Source of the DNA: RGIG5675 sp050943435
GTDB taxonomy: Bacteria > Bacillota > Clostridia > Oscillospirales > Ruminococcaceae
Reading direction: 5' to 3'
Assembly: GCA_050943435.1 (NCBI GenBank)
Contig: JBMNPE010000022.1
Span: forward strand, 1 to 20,965
DNA length: 20,965 nucleotides
How positions within the stretch are numbered: the first letter of the stretch is position 1; every line of letters starts with the position of its first letter. The notes under the pieces were generated by a model, which saw nothing but the letters and a program-made list of their open reading frames with translations, was not told where the DNA came from and did no database searches. Both the position numbers and the translations under genes were made by a program. Below are positions 1-7,396 of this stretch, in pieces.

Positions 1-870
1 GCTTGACTGGTCGCTCAGGAACTGGGGCGGGAGGCTTTCGTTCCTTGAATAGATCCTCCAGGAATCGTCCCAGATGTCAAACGGCATATTCGGGTCGATG
101 AGGTCCATGCTGGACTCCCAGAGGGACTCGATTGTCCCGACGTCCTTCCAGTATCCGTTGAACCTGTAGGAGAACATCTTTTCACCGGCCTTGAGCATGG
201 CGGGGATAATATCTTTTCCGAAGTCCTTTGAGCTCTTCGGGTTCTCGTTGTCTGCTATCAGGTATCTCCTCAGGTGCTCCCAGTCAAACACATAGATGCC
301 CATGGAAGCCAGGTTGCTCTTCGGGTGCTTCGGCTTCTCCTCAAATTCATAGATCGTGCCGTCTTCCCGGGTGTTCATTATCCCGAATCTCGGGGCATCT
401 TCCTTCGGGACCTCCAGGACCGCTATGGTGCAGGCGGCTTCGGCCTCCAGGTGGGCCTTTACCATCTTCATGTAGTCCATCTTGTAGATGTGGTCGCCGG
501 ACAGGATGACGACATTCTTGGGCTGGTACCTGTCAATGAACGGGATGTTCTGGTATATGGCATTGGCCGTGCCGAGATACCAGTCGCTTCCCTTTGAAGT
601 CTGGTATGGCGGCAGAATGTGGACCCCGCCGTGCATCCTGTCGAGGTCCCATGGCTTGCCGTCTCCTATGTAGTCGTTGAGAATCAGGGGCTGATACTGT
701 GTCAGCACCCCGACAGTGTCAATCCCGGAATTTACGCAGTTGCTGAGCGGGAAATCAATTATCCTGTACTTCCCGCCGAAGGGGACGGCCGGCTTGGCCA
801 GCTTCTGCGTCAGGGCATACAGTCTGCTGCCCTGTCCACCGGCAAGTAGCATGGCAATGGTGTCTTTCAT
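1..870 (-). CDS. glgC: Glucose-1-phosphate adenylyltransferase (ADP-glucose pyrophosphorylase), 3' end beyond the window
   Basis: Makes ADP-glucose and pyrophosphate from ATP and glucose-1-phosphate, the committed step of bacterial glycogen synthesis in the cytoplasm. Read on the minus strand, the 290 visible residues start MKDTIAMLLAGGQGSRLYAL, the nucleotidyltransferase nucleotide-binding loop. KPAVPFGGKYRIIDFPLSNC, LSGDHIYKMDY and a YWKDVGTIES-type segment follow, all typical of GlgC. The family is about 380-400 residues, so roughly 100 residues, mostly the C-terminal left-handed beta-helix, lie outside the left edge. The ATG at 870 is preceded by GGAGGT at good spacing. The gene follows glgB by only 26 bp on the same strand, so the two are almost certainly cotranscribed. 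No stop or frameshift was seen in the visible part. Identity is secure; allosteric properties cannot be read from this. Confidence 0.96.
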   Translation of the reverse strand, partial: MKDTIAMLLAGGQGSRLYALTQKLAKPAVPFGGKYRIIDFPLSNCVNSGIDTVGVLTQYQPLILNDYIGDGKPWDLDRMHGGVHILPPYQTSKGSDWYLGTANAIYQNIPFIDRYQPKNVVILSGDHIYKMDYMKMVKAHLEAEAACTIAVLEVPKEDAPRFGIMNTREDGTIYEFEEKPKHPKSNLASMGIYVFDWEHLRRYLIADNENPKSSKDFGKDIIPAMLKAGEKMFSYRFNGYWKDVGTIESLWESSMDLIDPNMPFDIWDDSWRIYSRNESLPPQFLSDQSS

Positions 871-896
871 CAGAACCTCCAAGACATGTGTTTGAG

Positions 897-2819
897 TTAT
901 TTTGCGGAGCGCTTTTTGGAAGTCCTGCTCCTCGTGGACTTTTTAACCGCCTTCCGCTTTGGAATGGAGAAGTACCTCGCGGAGTTGGCGGGTATCGTCA
1001 TGACCGCCGAACAATTGAAGCCATGGAAGGGCTTCTTCTGTGTCCTGTAGAACCTGGGTCCGTTGGACGCCGGGTTTTCCTCGTAATCAGTAGAATCGAG
1101 CAGGATCCTGTAGGTGCCCTCCTCGGGAAGGCCCATCCTGTAATCGGACCTCGTGACAGGGGAAAAGTTGAACACGGCCAGGACTCCGTTTCCGGCCCTG
1201 TCGTACCTCGCAAACGCGAGGATATTCTGGCTCGAGTCGTCGAGGCTTATCCATTTGAAACCGTCCCAACTGTCCTCGATCTGCCAGAATGCCGGCGTGT
1301 CCCTGTAGAACCTGTTGAGCTCCCGCATATAGTCGTGGAACCTGTTGTGGGCGGGATAGTCGAGCAGGAACCAGTCGAGCTGCTTCTTGTAATCCCACTC
1401 TATGAACTGCGCAAATTCAGTGCCCATGAACAGGAGCTTTTTCCCGGGATGGGCATACATATATCCCATGAAGGCCATGAGCCCCGAGAACTTCTGGTCG
1501 TATTCGCCGGGCATCTTGTTTATCATGGAGCACTTGCCGTGCACCACTTCGTCGTGCGAAATCGGAAGGATGTAGTTCTCTGAAAAGGCGTACATCATCG
1601 CAAATGTCAGCTTCTTCTGGTTGTCCTTCCGGAAAAACGGGTCCATGGAAAAATACTGCAGGGAGTCGTTCATCCAGCCCATGTTCCACTTGAAGTTGAA
1701 TCCAAGTCCTCCGACCTCGGGCGGCTTTGTTACAAGCGGCCAGGCGGTGGATTCCTCGGCGATCATAAAGCTCCCCGGGTGGTCGGACAGCACCTTCTCG
1801 TTGAGGGTCTTGAGGAAGGCCACGGCCTCCAGGTTTTCCTTGCCGCCGTATATATTGGGCTCCCACTCGCCGTCGCGCCTGTTGTAGTCGAGGTAGAGCA
1901 TGGAGGCAACAGCGTCGACCCTTATCCCGTCAACGTGGTACATATCCATCCAGAACTCCGCTGAGCTCACGAGGAAGCACTTCACCTCAGGACGCTGGTA
2001 GTCGAATACTACAGTGCCCCATTCCTTGTGCTCTCCGCGCTTTGGATTGGGGTCCTCATAGCAGGGCTCGCCGTCGAACCTGTAGAGCCCGGACATGTCC
2101 TTCGGGAAATGGGACGGAACCCAGTCCAGGATGACTCCGATTCCGCTCTGGTGCATCCTGTCGACGAAGTACATGAAATCATACGGCGTTCCGTACCTGG
2201 AAGTCGGGGCATAATAGCCGGTCACCTGGTACCCCCAGGAGCCGTCGAACGGGAATTCCGTTATCGGCATCAGCTCCACGTGTGTGTAGCCCATGTCCTT
2301 GGCGTAGTCGGCCAGGGCGTCGGCAGCCACCCTGTAGTTGAAGGGATTGCCGTCGTCATATGTGCGCCATGAGCCAAGGTGCACTTCATATATGTTGACA
2401 GGGCTTGCGGTGAGGGAGGAAGGCCTGCCCTTCATCCATTCGGAATCGCCCCAGTCGTATCCGCCGATGTCAAAGAACTTTGTATTTGTTTCCGGCCTGG
2501 TGGCAAAGTGGAACCCGTAAGGGTCGGATTTGTATATCTTGCTTCCGTCCGCGGCCGTTATGAGGTACTTGTACTCGTCGTAGACCTGTACGTCCTTTAT
2601 GGACACTTCGTAGATGCCGGCGTCGTCGACTTTTGTCATTACCCCGGATTCCTCGTTCCAGCCGTTGAAATCTCCGACAACCGAAACTGTGAGCGCATGA
2701 GGCGCCCAGACGCGGAATACCGCGGAGCCGTTGCATGACCTGTGGGCCCCGAAATACTCATACGCCTTGAAGTTCGTACCTTCGTGGAAGAGATACGCCG
2801 CCATGTTGCTCTGCTGCAT
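897..2819 (-). CDS. glgB: 1,4-alpha-glucan branching enzyme
   Basis: Cuts alpha-1,4-glucan chains and re-attaches them by alpha-1,6 links, giving glycogen its branches. The protein has 640 residues. An N-terminal CBM48/isoamylase-type beta domain (about residues 20-110, with VSVVGDFNGWNEE) precedes a GH13 barrel. The nucleophile is D302 in DGIRVDAVASMLY and the acid/base is E355 in MIAEEST. Their 53-residue spacing equals that of E. coli GlgB D405/E458. ISHDEVVHGK is also present. The C-terminus is an unusually basic Lys/Arg/Ser tail of about 20 residues. The ATG at 2819 has GAGGTG four bases upstream; the alternative Met6 would be too far from it. It is the first gene of the leftward glgB-glgC unit, driven by the promoter at 2859-2886. 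Confidence 0.97.
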   Translation of the reverse strand: MQQSNMAAYLFHEGTNFKAYEYFGAHRSCNGSAVFRVWAPHALTVSVVGDFNGWNEESGVMTKVDDAGIYEVSIKDVQVYDEYKYLITAADGSKIYKSDPYGFHFATRPETNTKFFDIGGYDWGDSEWMKGRPSSLTASPVNIYEVHLGSWRTYDDGNPFNYRVAADALADYAKDMGYTHVELMPITEFPFDGSWGYQVTGYYAPTSRYGTPYDFMYFVDRMHQSGIGVILDWVPSHFPKDMSGLYRFDGEPCYEDPNPKRGEHKEWGTVVFDYQRPEVKCFLVSSAEFWMDMYHVDGIRVDAVASMLYLDYNRRDGEWEPNIYGGKENLEAVAFLKTLNEKVLSDHPGSFMIAEESTAWPLVTKPPEVGGLGFNFKWNMGWMNDSLQYFSMDPFFRKDNQKKLTFAMMYAFSENYILPISHDEVVHGKCSMINKMPGEYDQKFSGLMAFMGYMYAHPGKKLLFMGTEFAQFIEWDYKKQLDWFLLDYPAHNRFHDYMRELNRFYRDTPAFWQIEDSWDGFKWISLDDSSQNILAFARYDRAGNGVLAVFNFSPVTRSDYRMGLPEEGTYRILLDSTDYEENPASNGPRFYRTQKKPFHGFNCSAVMTIPANSARYFSIPKRKAVKKSTRSRTSKKRSAK

Positions 2820-2858
2820 TACGCACCTCGCAGTGTGGACATTTATTATTTCAATTTA

Positions 2859-2886
2859 ATTATAGACGGGATTTCAAAAATTTGAA
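2859..2886 (-). promoter_or_regulatory. Predicted sigma-A promoter of glgB-glgC
   Basis: On the minus strand there is a perfect -10 TATAAT (2859-2864) and a -35 TTCAAA (2881-2886, 4 of 6 consensus bases) with a 16-bp spacer. It lies about 40 bp upstream of the glgB start codon in an AT-rich patch within GC-rich surroundings. The match is by inspection only. Confidence 0.6.
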
Positions 2887-2896
2887 CCGCATGCGG
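2873..2896. promoter_or_regulatory. Two adjacent palindromes at the glgB promoter (candidate operator)
   Basis: TTCAAA-AA-TTTGAA (2873-2886) is a perfect inverted repeat covering the -35 and part of the spacer of the glgB promoter. It is immediately followed by the perfect 10-bp palindrome CCGCATGCGG (2887-2896). Either could bind a dimeric regulator. I do not recognise a known regulator consensus here. Confidence 0.35.
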
Positions 2897-2968
2897 CAGC
2901 GACTCACTAAAAATTCGACACGGGAAGATTTGTGTCTAAAGCGGGCGGACGGGGGCTGCCCGTGCCGA

Positions 2969-2998
2969 TTGTAATATCCTTCCCGAAAAGTATAGAAT
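2969..2998 (+). promoter_or_regulatory. Possible promoter of the 3042-3500 gene
   Basis: -35-like TTGTAA (2969-2974) and -10-like TAGAAT (2993-2998) are separated by 18 bp, ahead of a coding region with no other obvious promoter. The -10 lies inside the inverted repeat GTATA-GAAT-TATAC (2990-3003). The TTGTAA element belongs to a 14-base sequence repeated upstream of rpoB, so the role of each part is uncertain. Confidence 0.4.
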
Positions 2999-3041
2999 TA
3001 TACAGATGCAATCTCTCATACAGATATGACGGGAGAAACCG

Positions 3042-3500
3042 ATGAAGAAGATGCCGGTCGCCAGAATAATACTGGTGATATCCATGCTGATAATCGCTGC
3101 GCTCGCTGCCGTCGCCGTCAAGGATGCGATAGACAGGAGAAACCCCCAGTATGCCATCCCGCAGATAACGGTGACTGCGGATGCTGCTCCGGTGGGGGTG
3201 CTCACAGCACAGTACAAATGGGAGTTCATGCTGGGGGGATCGGCAGAGCTCGATGAAGGCGCTATAGAAGAGCTGTCCATCCCGGAGACAAACCTCGAGG
3301 GAGGAGAGCTGATTGTCATAGATTTCTCCGTGAAGCCTGAAAGCCTCAGGATGGAGAGGACTTCAGCTTATACGTATGATTTCTCCGATATCGATGAAAC
3401 CGATCTCACCGTTCCATACGAGAGCGGGGGATATATCTACAGGATTTCCGCGGATTTCGACTACGGGAGCGTCGTGTGGTATTTCTACATCGTCGTGTGA
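3042..3500 (+). CDS. Small membrane-anchored extracytoplasmic protein of unknown function
   Basis: I do not recognise this 152-residue protein as a named family. It starts MKKMPVAR, followed by one hydrophobic segment (about residues 7-26, ARIILVISMLIIAALAAVAV) with no lipobox cysteine or clear signal-peptidase site. A single N-terminal anchor with the rest outside the membrane is therefore likely. The remainder is rich in alternating hydrophobic and polar residues. It ends in a GGYIYRISADF...VVWYFYIVV pattern, which recalls beta-sandwich domains at the ends of Firmicute lipoproteins (inference from pattern only). The ATG is preceded by GGGAG at 6-nt spacing. It lies between divergent glgB and pgcA, and its stop is followed within a few bases by the pgcA promoter, so it may be monocistronic. 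No function is proposed; it could sense or respond to the cell envelope. Confidence 0.75.
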   Translation: MKKMPVARIILVISMLIIAALAAVAVKDAIDRRNPQYAIPQITVTADAAPVGVLTAQYKWEFMLGGSAELDEGAIEELSIPETNLEGGELIVIDFSVKPESLRMERTSAYTYDFSDIDETDLTVPYESGGYIYRISADFDYGSVVWYFYIVV

Positions 3501-3504
3501 TGAA

Positions 3505-3532
3505 TGGACAAAAGCGCACCTGAATATATAAT
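3505..3532 (+). promoter_or_regulatory. Predicted sigma-A promoter of the phosphoglucomutase gene
   Basis: TGGACA (3505-3510, 5 of 6) and a perfect TATAAT (3527-3532) are separated by 16 bp, about 50 bp before the ATG at 3581. The promoter starts only four bases after the stop of the preceding gene, so pgcA can be transcribed independently of it. Confidence 0.65.
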
Positions 3533-3580
3533 TAAGTCAGAGTGAGAAAATATGGGCTTTTCAATGAAAGGCGGTGTCAT

Positions 3581-5290
3581 ATGTCCTACAGGGAAGAAGC
3601 CGAGCGCTGGATAGAAAATGTGTCCGAAAGCGGACTCAGGGACGAGCTCAAGGGAATACTCGACGACGAGAAGGCACTCGAGGAGCACTTCGCGGTTCCG
3701 ATGCAGTTCGGGACTGCCGGGCTCAGGGGAGTCATGGGTGCAGGTCCTGCGATGATGAACGTGTACACCGTCAGGCAGGCAACCCAGGGACTGGCTGACT
3801 TCATACGGGAGAAGAAGCCGGAGGGCGGCCTTGTAGCGATCTCCTATGATTCCAGGATCAACAGCAGGCTTTTTGCAGAGGAAAGCGCGAGCGTACTTGC
3901 GGCCAACGGAGTCAGGGCCAGCATCTACTCCGAGCTGATGCCCACCCCGATGCTTTCTTTTGCCGTCAGGGATCTAAAGGCCGATGCGGGAATCATGATT
4001 ACGGCCAGCCACAACCCTGCGAAGTACAACGGGTACAAGGTCTACGGGCCGGACGGCTGCCAGATGACCATTGAGGACGCGAATTCCGTCCTGGTGCACA
4101 TCCGTGCCCACGACATCTTCGACGTCCGCACAATGCCGTATGACAGGGCCTGCGAAGAGGGCCTGGTCACCTACATCGGGGAAGACCTCATTGACAGGTA
4201 CTTCGAGTGCGTTGAGGCGAGGTCCATACACAAGAACGCCATAAGGGAGAACGGGATTAAGCTTGTCTACTCTCCCCTGAACGGCACCGGAAACAAGCCC
4301 GTCAGAAGAATGCTCAGGGAGAAGGGGCTCACCGACATAACCGTCGTCAAGTCCCAGGAGCTCCCCGACGGAAACTTCCCGACCTGTCCGTACCCGAATC
4401 CCGAGATGATGCCTGCTCTCGCAGAGGGGCTCAAGGTGTGCGCGGAAGTGAGCCCCGACCTGTTTGTGGCTACAGACCCGGACGCCGACAGGACAGGTGT
4501 TGTAATCAAGGACGGCGAGGGGTACAGGGTCCTGACCGGAAACGAGACCGGGGTACTGCTCCTCGACTACATCTGCAGGGCCATGAAGGAGACCGGCACC
4601 ATGCCCGAAAAGCCGGTTGCCGTTAGGTCGATAGTGTCGACGAGCCTTGCGGACAGGATAGCCGCCGACTACGGCGTGGAGATGAGGAAGGTCCTCACCG
4701 GGTTCAAGTTCATAGGCGAGCAGATACTGATGCTCGAGAAGGCCGGGGAAGAGGACAGGTTCATCTTCGGGTTTGAGGAGAGCATGGGTTATCTCTCCGG
4801 GAGCTATGTGCGAGACAAGGACGCAGTGCTGGCGACGATGCTCATATGCGAGGCAGCTTCGTGGTGGAAGAGCCAGGGAATGACCCTCGCCGAGGCCCTC
4901 GACGGGATATATGAAAAATACGGCTGGTACAGGAACAGGGTCGTCAGCATTTCTTTCGAAGGTGCGGATCCCTCTGCCATGCCGAACGTAATGAAATCCC
5001 TGAGGAGGGAGACTCCCGCGGCAATAGCTGGAAGGAAGCTTGAGGAATACACCGATTATCTCTCAGGAGTGGAAAATGTCCTGAAGACAGGCGAAAAGAA
5101 GCAGACCGGCCTTCCTTCATCGGATGTCCTGGAATACGGGCTGACCGGCGGGGCAAAGGTGATAATAAGGCCTTCCGGAACCGAACCAAAGATGAAGATC
5201 TACCTCACGGCCAAAGAGAGCAGCGAGGAGAAATCCGTGGAGCTTCTCGACGAGCTGGAGGCCGATTCAAGGGAACTTCTGAAGCAGTGA
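3581..5290 (+). CDS. pgcA: Phosphoglucomutase (alpha-D-phosphohexomutase family)
   Basis: Interconverts glucose-6-phosphate and glucose-1-phosphate, supplying substrate for GlgC and for UDP-glucose synthesis. The 569-residue length fits the Firmicute PgcA/PGM2-like branch. All four family signatures are visible: the phosphoserine loop TASHNP with S143, the metal-binding loop DPDADR (D299, D301, D303), the sugar-binding loop GFEESMGY (about 397-404), and the phosphate-binding loop RPSGTEPK (from R530). The reading frame is open upstream to a GTG at 3542. The ATG at 3581 is preferred because AAAGGCGGTG, a one-mismatch Shine-Dalgarno, lies just before it and the protein then starts MSYREEAERW as relatives do. 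Some relatives act as phosphomannomutases, so substrate range is not settled by sequence. Position beside glgBC supports a glycogen role. Confidence 0.93.
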   Translation: MSYREEAERWIENVSESGLRDELKGILDDEKALEEHFAVPMQFGTAGLRGVMGAGPAMMNVYTVRQATQGLADFIREKKPEGGLVAISYDSRINSRLFAEESASVLAANGVRASIYSELMPTPMLSFAVRDLKADAGIMITASHNPAKYNGYKVYGPDGCQMTIEDANSVLVHIRAHDIFDVRTMPYDRACEEGLVTYIGEDLIDRYFECVEARSIHKNAIRENGIKLVYSPLNGTGNKPVRRMLREKGLTDITVVKSQELPDGNFPTCPYPNPEMMPALAEGLKVCAEVSPDLFVATDPDADRTGVVIKDGEGYRVLTGNETGVLLLDYICRAMKETGTMPEKPVAVRSIVSTSLADRIAADYGVEMRKVLTGFKFIGEQILMLEKAGEEDRFIFGFEESMGYLSGSYVRDKDAVLATMLICEAASWWKSQGMTLAEALDGIYEKYGWYRNRVVSISFEGADPSAMPNVMKSLRRETPAAIAGRKLEEYTDYLSGVENVLKTGEKKQTGLPSSDVLEYGLTGGAKVIIRPSGTEPKMKIYLTAKESSEEKSVELLDELEADSRELLKQ

Positions 5291-5335
5291 CGGATGCACT
5301 GCCCGGCGTCAAGGCTGGCTTTGGGATTTTTTCTC

Positions 5336-5364
5336 TTGAACAGCCGTGTCAATCATGCTATGAT
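5336..5364 (+). promoter_or_regulatory. Predicted promoter of rpmE
   Basis: TTGAAC (5336-5341), a 17-bp spacer and TATGAT (5359-5364) preceded by TGC (extended -10) form a strong sigma-A type promoter. The ATG of rpmE is 32 bp downstream of the -10. Confidence 0.75.
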
Positions 5365-5365
5365 T
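5351..5365. promoter_or_regulatory. Perfect inverted repeat over the rpmE -10 (candidate operator)
   Basis: AATCAT-GCT-ATGATT is a perfect 6-3-6 inverted repeat. Its right half contains the whole -10 TATGAT, the classic placement of a repressor site. The zinc-form L31 gene makes a metal regulator conceivable, but the sequence is not an obvious Zur box. Confidence 0.4.
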
Positions 5366-5396
5366 AACGCCGACGTTCCAAAAGGGGTGATCTTTC

Positions 5397-5597
5397 ATGA
5401 AAAAGGGAATACATCCGAAGTACGAGAAGACCACAGTCACTTGTGCCTGCGGAGCAACCTTTGAGACGCGCTCTACACGCAAAGACATCCATGTCGATGT
5501 GTGTTCAAAGTGCCACCCGTTCTATACAGGAAAACAGAAGCTTGTCGATTCCGGCGGACGCGTGGACAAATTCAAGAAGCGCTACAATTTAGGTTGA
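5397..5597 (+). CDS. rpmE: 50S ribosomal protein L31, zinc-binding form
   Basis: A component of the large ribosomal subunit near the central protuberance, at the bridge to the small subunit. The 66-residue protein starts MKKGIHPKYEKT and contains the zinc-ribbon cysteines C16, C18, C36 and C39 (CAC and CSKC), followed by HPFYTGKQ and VDKFKKRY. These are hallmarks of the cysteine-containing type A L31, as opposed to the zinc-free paralogue. Length is normal. The start has AAGGGGTGAT upstream. The gene is framed by its own promoter and an intrinsic terminator, so it is mostly a single-gene unit. Cells with both forms usually switch to the zinc-free one under zinc shortage; whether a second form exists here cannot be seen. 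Confidence 0.97.
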   Translation: MKKGIHPKYEKTTVTCACGATFETRSTRKDIHVDVCSKCHPFYTGKQKLVDSGGRVDKFKKRYNLG

Positions 5598-5605
5598 ACG
5601 GATTG

Positions 5606-5633
5606 AAAGGACGGCTTTACTGGCCGTCCTTTT
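5606..5633 (+). terminator. Intrinsic terminator after rpmE
   Basis: AAGGACGGC (5607-5615), loop TTTACTG and GCCGTCCTT (5623-5631) form a perfect 9-bp stem ending in a T run. The T run is short (CCTTTTC), so some readthrough into yigZ is plausible. Confidence 0.85.
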
Positions 5634-5651
5634 CAGTCATCTGTGAAACTT

Positions 5652-6290
5652 ATGGACAGGATATACAAGACTCCGGCAGGGAGGGGAAGCGGATACTACG
5701 AGGACAGGAAGTCCAGGTTCTATGGAGAGGCTTCCTCTGTTTCGTCGCGCCTTGAAGCCGAGGAGTTTGAAAAATCCGTCCGGGAAAAGTACAGGGAAGC
5801 GTCCCACTATGTAACTGCGTACTCGCTGAGGGACGGAACCGAATATGCCACGGACAACGGCGAGCCGTCGGGGACGGCCGGGAGGCCTGTGCTCGACTGC
5901 ATCGTGAGAAGGGGGCTCACAGATGCTGCCGTAGTGGTGGTGAGGTATTTCGGAGGCACCCTGCTCGGCACGGGCGGACTTGTGAGGGCGTATTCTTCCG
6001 CTGCCTCCGCTGCCCTGGATGACGCAGGGGAGGAAACCATGGAAGAGGCGTCGAGGCTGCTCGTGGTCACTGATTACAGGTTTCTCAGGGAGATAAAGCT
6101 TGCAGCCTCGTCCTGTGCGGCCATGGTAGGAGGAGCAGACTACACTGACAGGGTGGCGCTGCAAATCACTGTGAGGACAGGCTGTGCCGGAGGATTCATA
6201 TCGAGGGTGAGGGACATCACTGCAGGAAGCGCAGAGATTAAGGAGCTCGGAACCGAATTTGCCGCGTCCTCGGAATTTGATAAAAAGTGA
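5652..6290 (+). CDS. yigZ: YigZ/IMPACT family protein (UPF0029)
   Basis: A conserved protein related to the eukaryotic translation regulator IMPACT; its molecular role in bacteria is not established. The UPF0029 signature DNGEPSGTAGRPVLD is followed by VVVVRYFGGTLLGTGGLVRAY, the most conserved stretch of the family. A C-terminal ferredoxin-like domain (about residues 135-210) completes the usual two-domain layout, and length is normal. The start is uncertain: ATG at 5652 gives 212 residues, while an in-frame GTG at 5643 gives 215. Neither has a visible Shine-Dalgarno sequence. The gene begins only 18 bp after the T tail of the rpmE terminator, and I see no separate promoter, so it may depend on readthrough or on a promoter I could not recognise. 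Confidence 0.92.
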   Translation: MDRIYKTPAGRGSGYYEDRKSRFYGEASSVSSRLEAEEFEKSVREKYREASHYVTAYSLRDGTEYATDNGEPSGTAGRPVLDCIVRRGLTDAAVVVVRYFGGTLLGTGGLVRAYSSAASAALDDAGEETMEEASRLLVVTDYRFLREIKLAASSCAAMVGGADYTDRVALQITVRTGCAGGFISRVRDITAGSAEIKELGTEFAASSEFDKK

Positions 6291-6367
6291 TTCCGGGTTT
6301 TTTGCCGTATATTAAATATGGAAAGGTATGCAGAGAAGCAGCAGAAGGATTCCTGGAGGCAGAGAAA

Positions 6368-7384
6368 TTGCCGATGAATATAAGAGAAAAGAGAGAACGC
6401 ATCGAGGAGGAGACACTGAGTCCGTGCGCCGCTCTCTCGAGCAGGAGCAGGGGCAGGGCCGTTCCCGAACCACAGGACCCGATGCGGACAGTATACTGCC
6501 GCGACCGGGACAGGATAGTCCACTGCAAGGCGTTCAGGAGGCTAAAGTCCAAAACCCAGGTGTTCCTCTCCCCCGAGGGGGACCACTACAGGACCAGGCT
6601 TACCCACACGCTTGAGGTTTCGCAGATAGCGAGGTCGATTTCCCGCGCGCTCTTTCTCAACGAGGACCTCACCGAGGCGATAGCCCTGGGGCACGACCTC
6701 GGCCATACCCCTTTCGGGCATGCCGGGGAGAGGGCCCTGGACAGCCTGGTTCCCGGAGGGTTCAGGCACTACGAGCAGAGCGTCCGGGTTGTATCCAAGC
6801 TGGAGGACTATCCGAAAGGCCTCAACCTCACTTATGAGACCATCGACGGCATCCTGTGCCACACGAAGGGGCGGGAGGCTTCTACGTTCGAGGGCAGGTG
6901 CGTGAGGTATGCAGACCACATAGCCTACATAAACCATGACATAGACGATTCGGAGCGCGCAGGGCTCCTCTCAGAGGACGACATACCCAAGGACATAAGG
7001 GATGTTCTCGGCAGCAGCAAGAGGAGCAGGATTACTGCGCTGATAACAGACCTTGTGGAGAATTTCGACCCTGAGAAGGGATTCTCTTATTCCGAGGAGG
7101 TCGGAGGGGCTTTTGAGGAACTCGAAAAGCTGATGTTTGAGAAGATATATCTCAACAAGTCAGGCGCCGCAAAGCTCGAGGAGCGCAAGGTGTCAGGGCT
7201 CATAAAGGGCCTCTACGACGGATATCTTGAAAATCCCGAGCTGCTTCCGGGGTTCTACGGGGACATCGCCAGAAAGGAATCCCCGGAGAGGGCGGCTGCC
7301 GACTACATATCGGGGATGAGCGACAACTTTGCAGTCCACTGCTACGAGGAAATGTTCGTCCCGAAATCCTGGAATTATTTATAA
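6368..7384 (+). CDS. dgt: Deoxyguanosinetriphosphate triphosphohydrolase-like HD protein
   Basis: Predicted to hydrolyse dNTPs to deoxynucleosides and triphosphate, affecting dNTP pool balance. The HD-domain metal ligands are visible: H80 in RLTHTLEVSQIARS, H109-D110 in LGHDLGHTPFGHAGERA, and D183 in DHIAYINHDIDD. This matches the Dgt type-2 subfamily common in Firmicutes (about 335-340 residues). The frame is open back to a GTG at 6287, but homology begins at NIREKRERIEEETLSP. TTG at 6368 has GGAGG exactly 8 nt upstream, and the ATG at 6374 has it 14 nt upstream, so TTG is preferred; the two differ by two residues. The 77-bp gap after yigZ is AT-rich, but I see no convincing promoter. dnaG follows after 12 bp with its Shine-Dalgarno touching the dgt stop, so cotranscription is likely. 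Confidence 0.93.
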   Translation: MPMNIREKRERIEEETLSPCAALSSRSRGRAVPEPQDPMRTVYCRDRDRIVHCKAFRRLKSKTQVFLSPEGDHYRTRLTHTLEVSQIARSISRALFLNEDLTEAIALGHDLGHTPFGHAGERALDSLVPGGFRHYEQSVRVVSKLEDYPKGLNLTYETIDGILCHTKGREASTFEGRCVRYADHIAYINHDIDDSERAGLLSEDDIPKDIRDVLGSSKRSRITALITDLVENFDPEKGFSYSEEVGGAFEELEKLMFEKIYLNKSGAAKLEERKVSGLIKGLYDGYLENPELLPGFYGDIARKESPERAAADYISGMSDNFAVHCYEEMFVPKSWNYL

Positions 7385-7396
7385 GGAGGATATAAT

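Noticed and set aside
888..1583. Open frame of 231 codons on the plus strand opposite glgB
   Set aside because: Complement of glgB coding sequence; no start signal or protein similarity recognised.
2917..2936. GACAC/GTGTC stem with a T run on the minus strand upstream of glgB
   Set aside because: Only five pairs with a ten-base loop, and no leftward gene ends there.
5284..5332. Terminator after pgcA (GCAGTG/CACTGC hairpin and a distant T run)
   Set aside because: The hairpin spans the stop codon and the T run is about 25 bases further on, with no good stem immediately before it.
6287..6367. GTG start for dgt at 6287
   Set aside because: It overlaps the yigZ stop by chance, lacks a ribosome site, and the added residues precede the conserved NIREKRE start.
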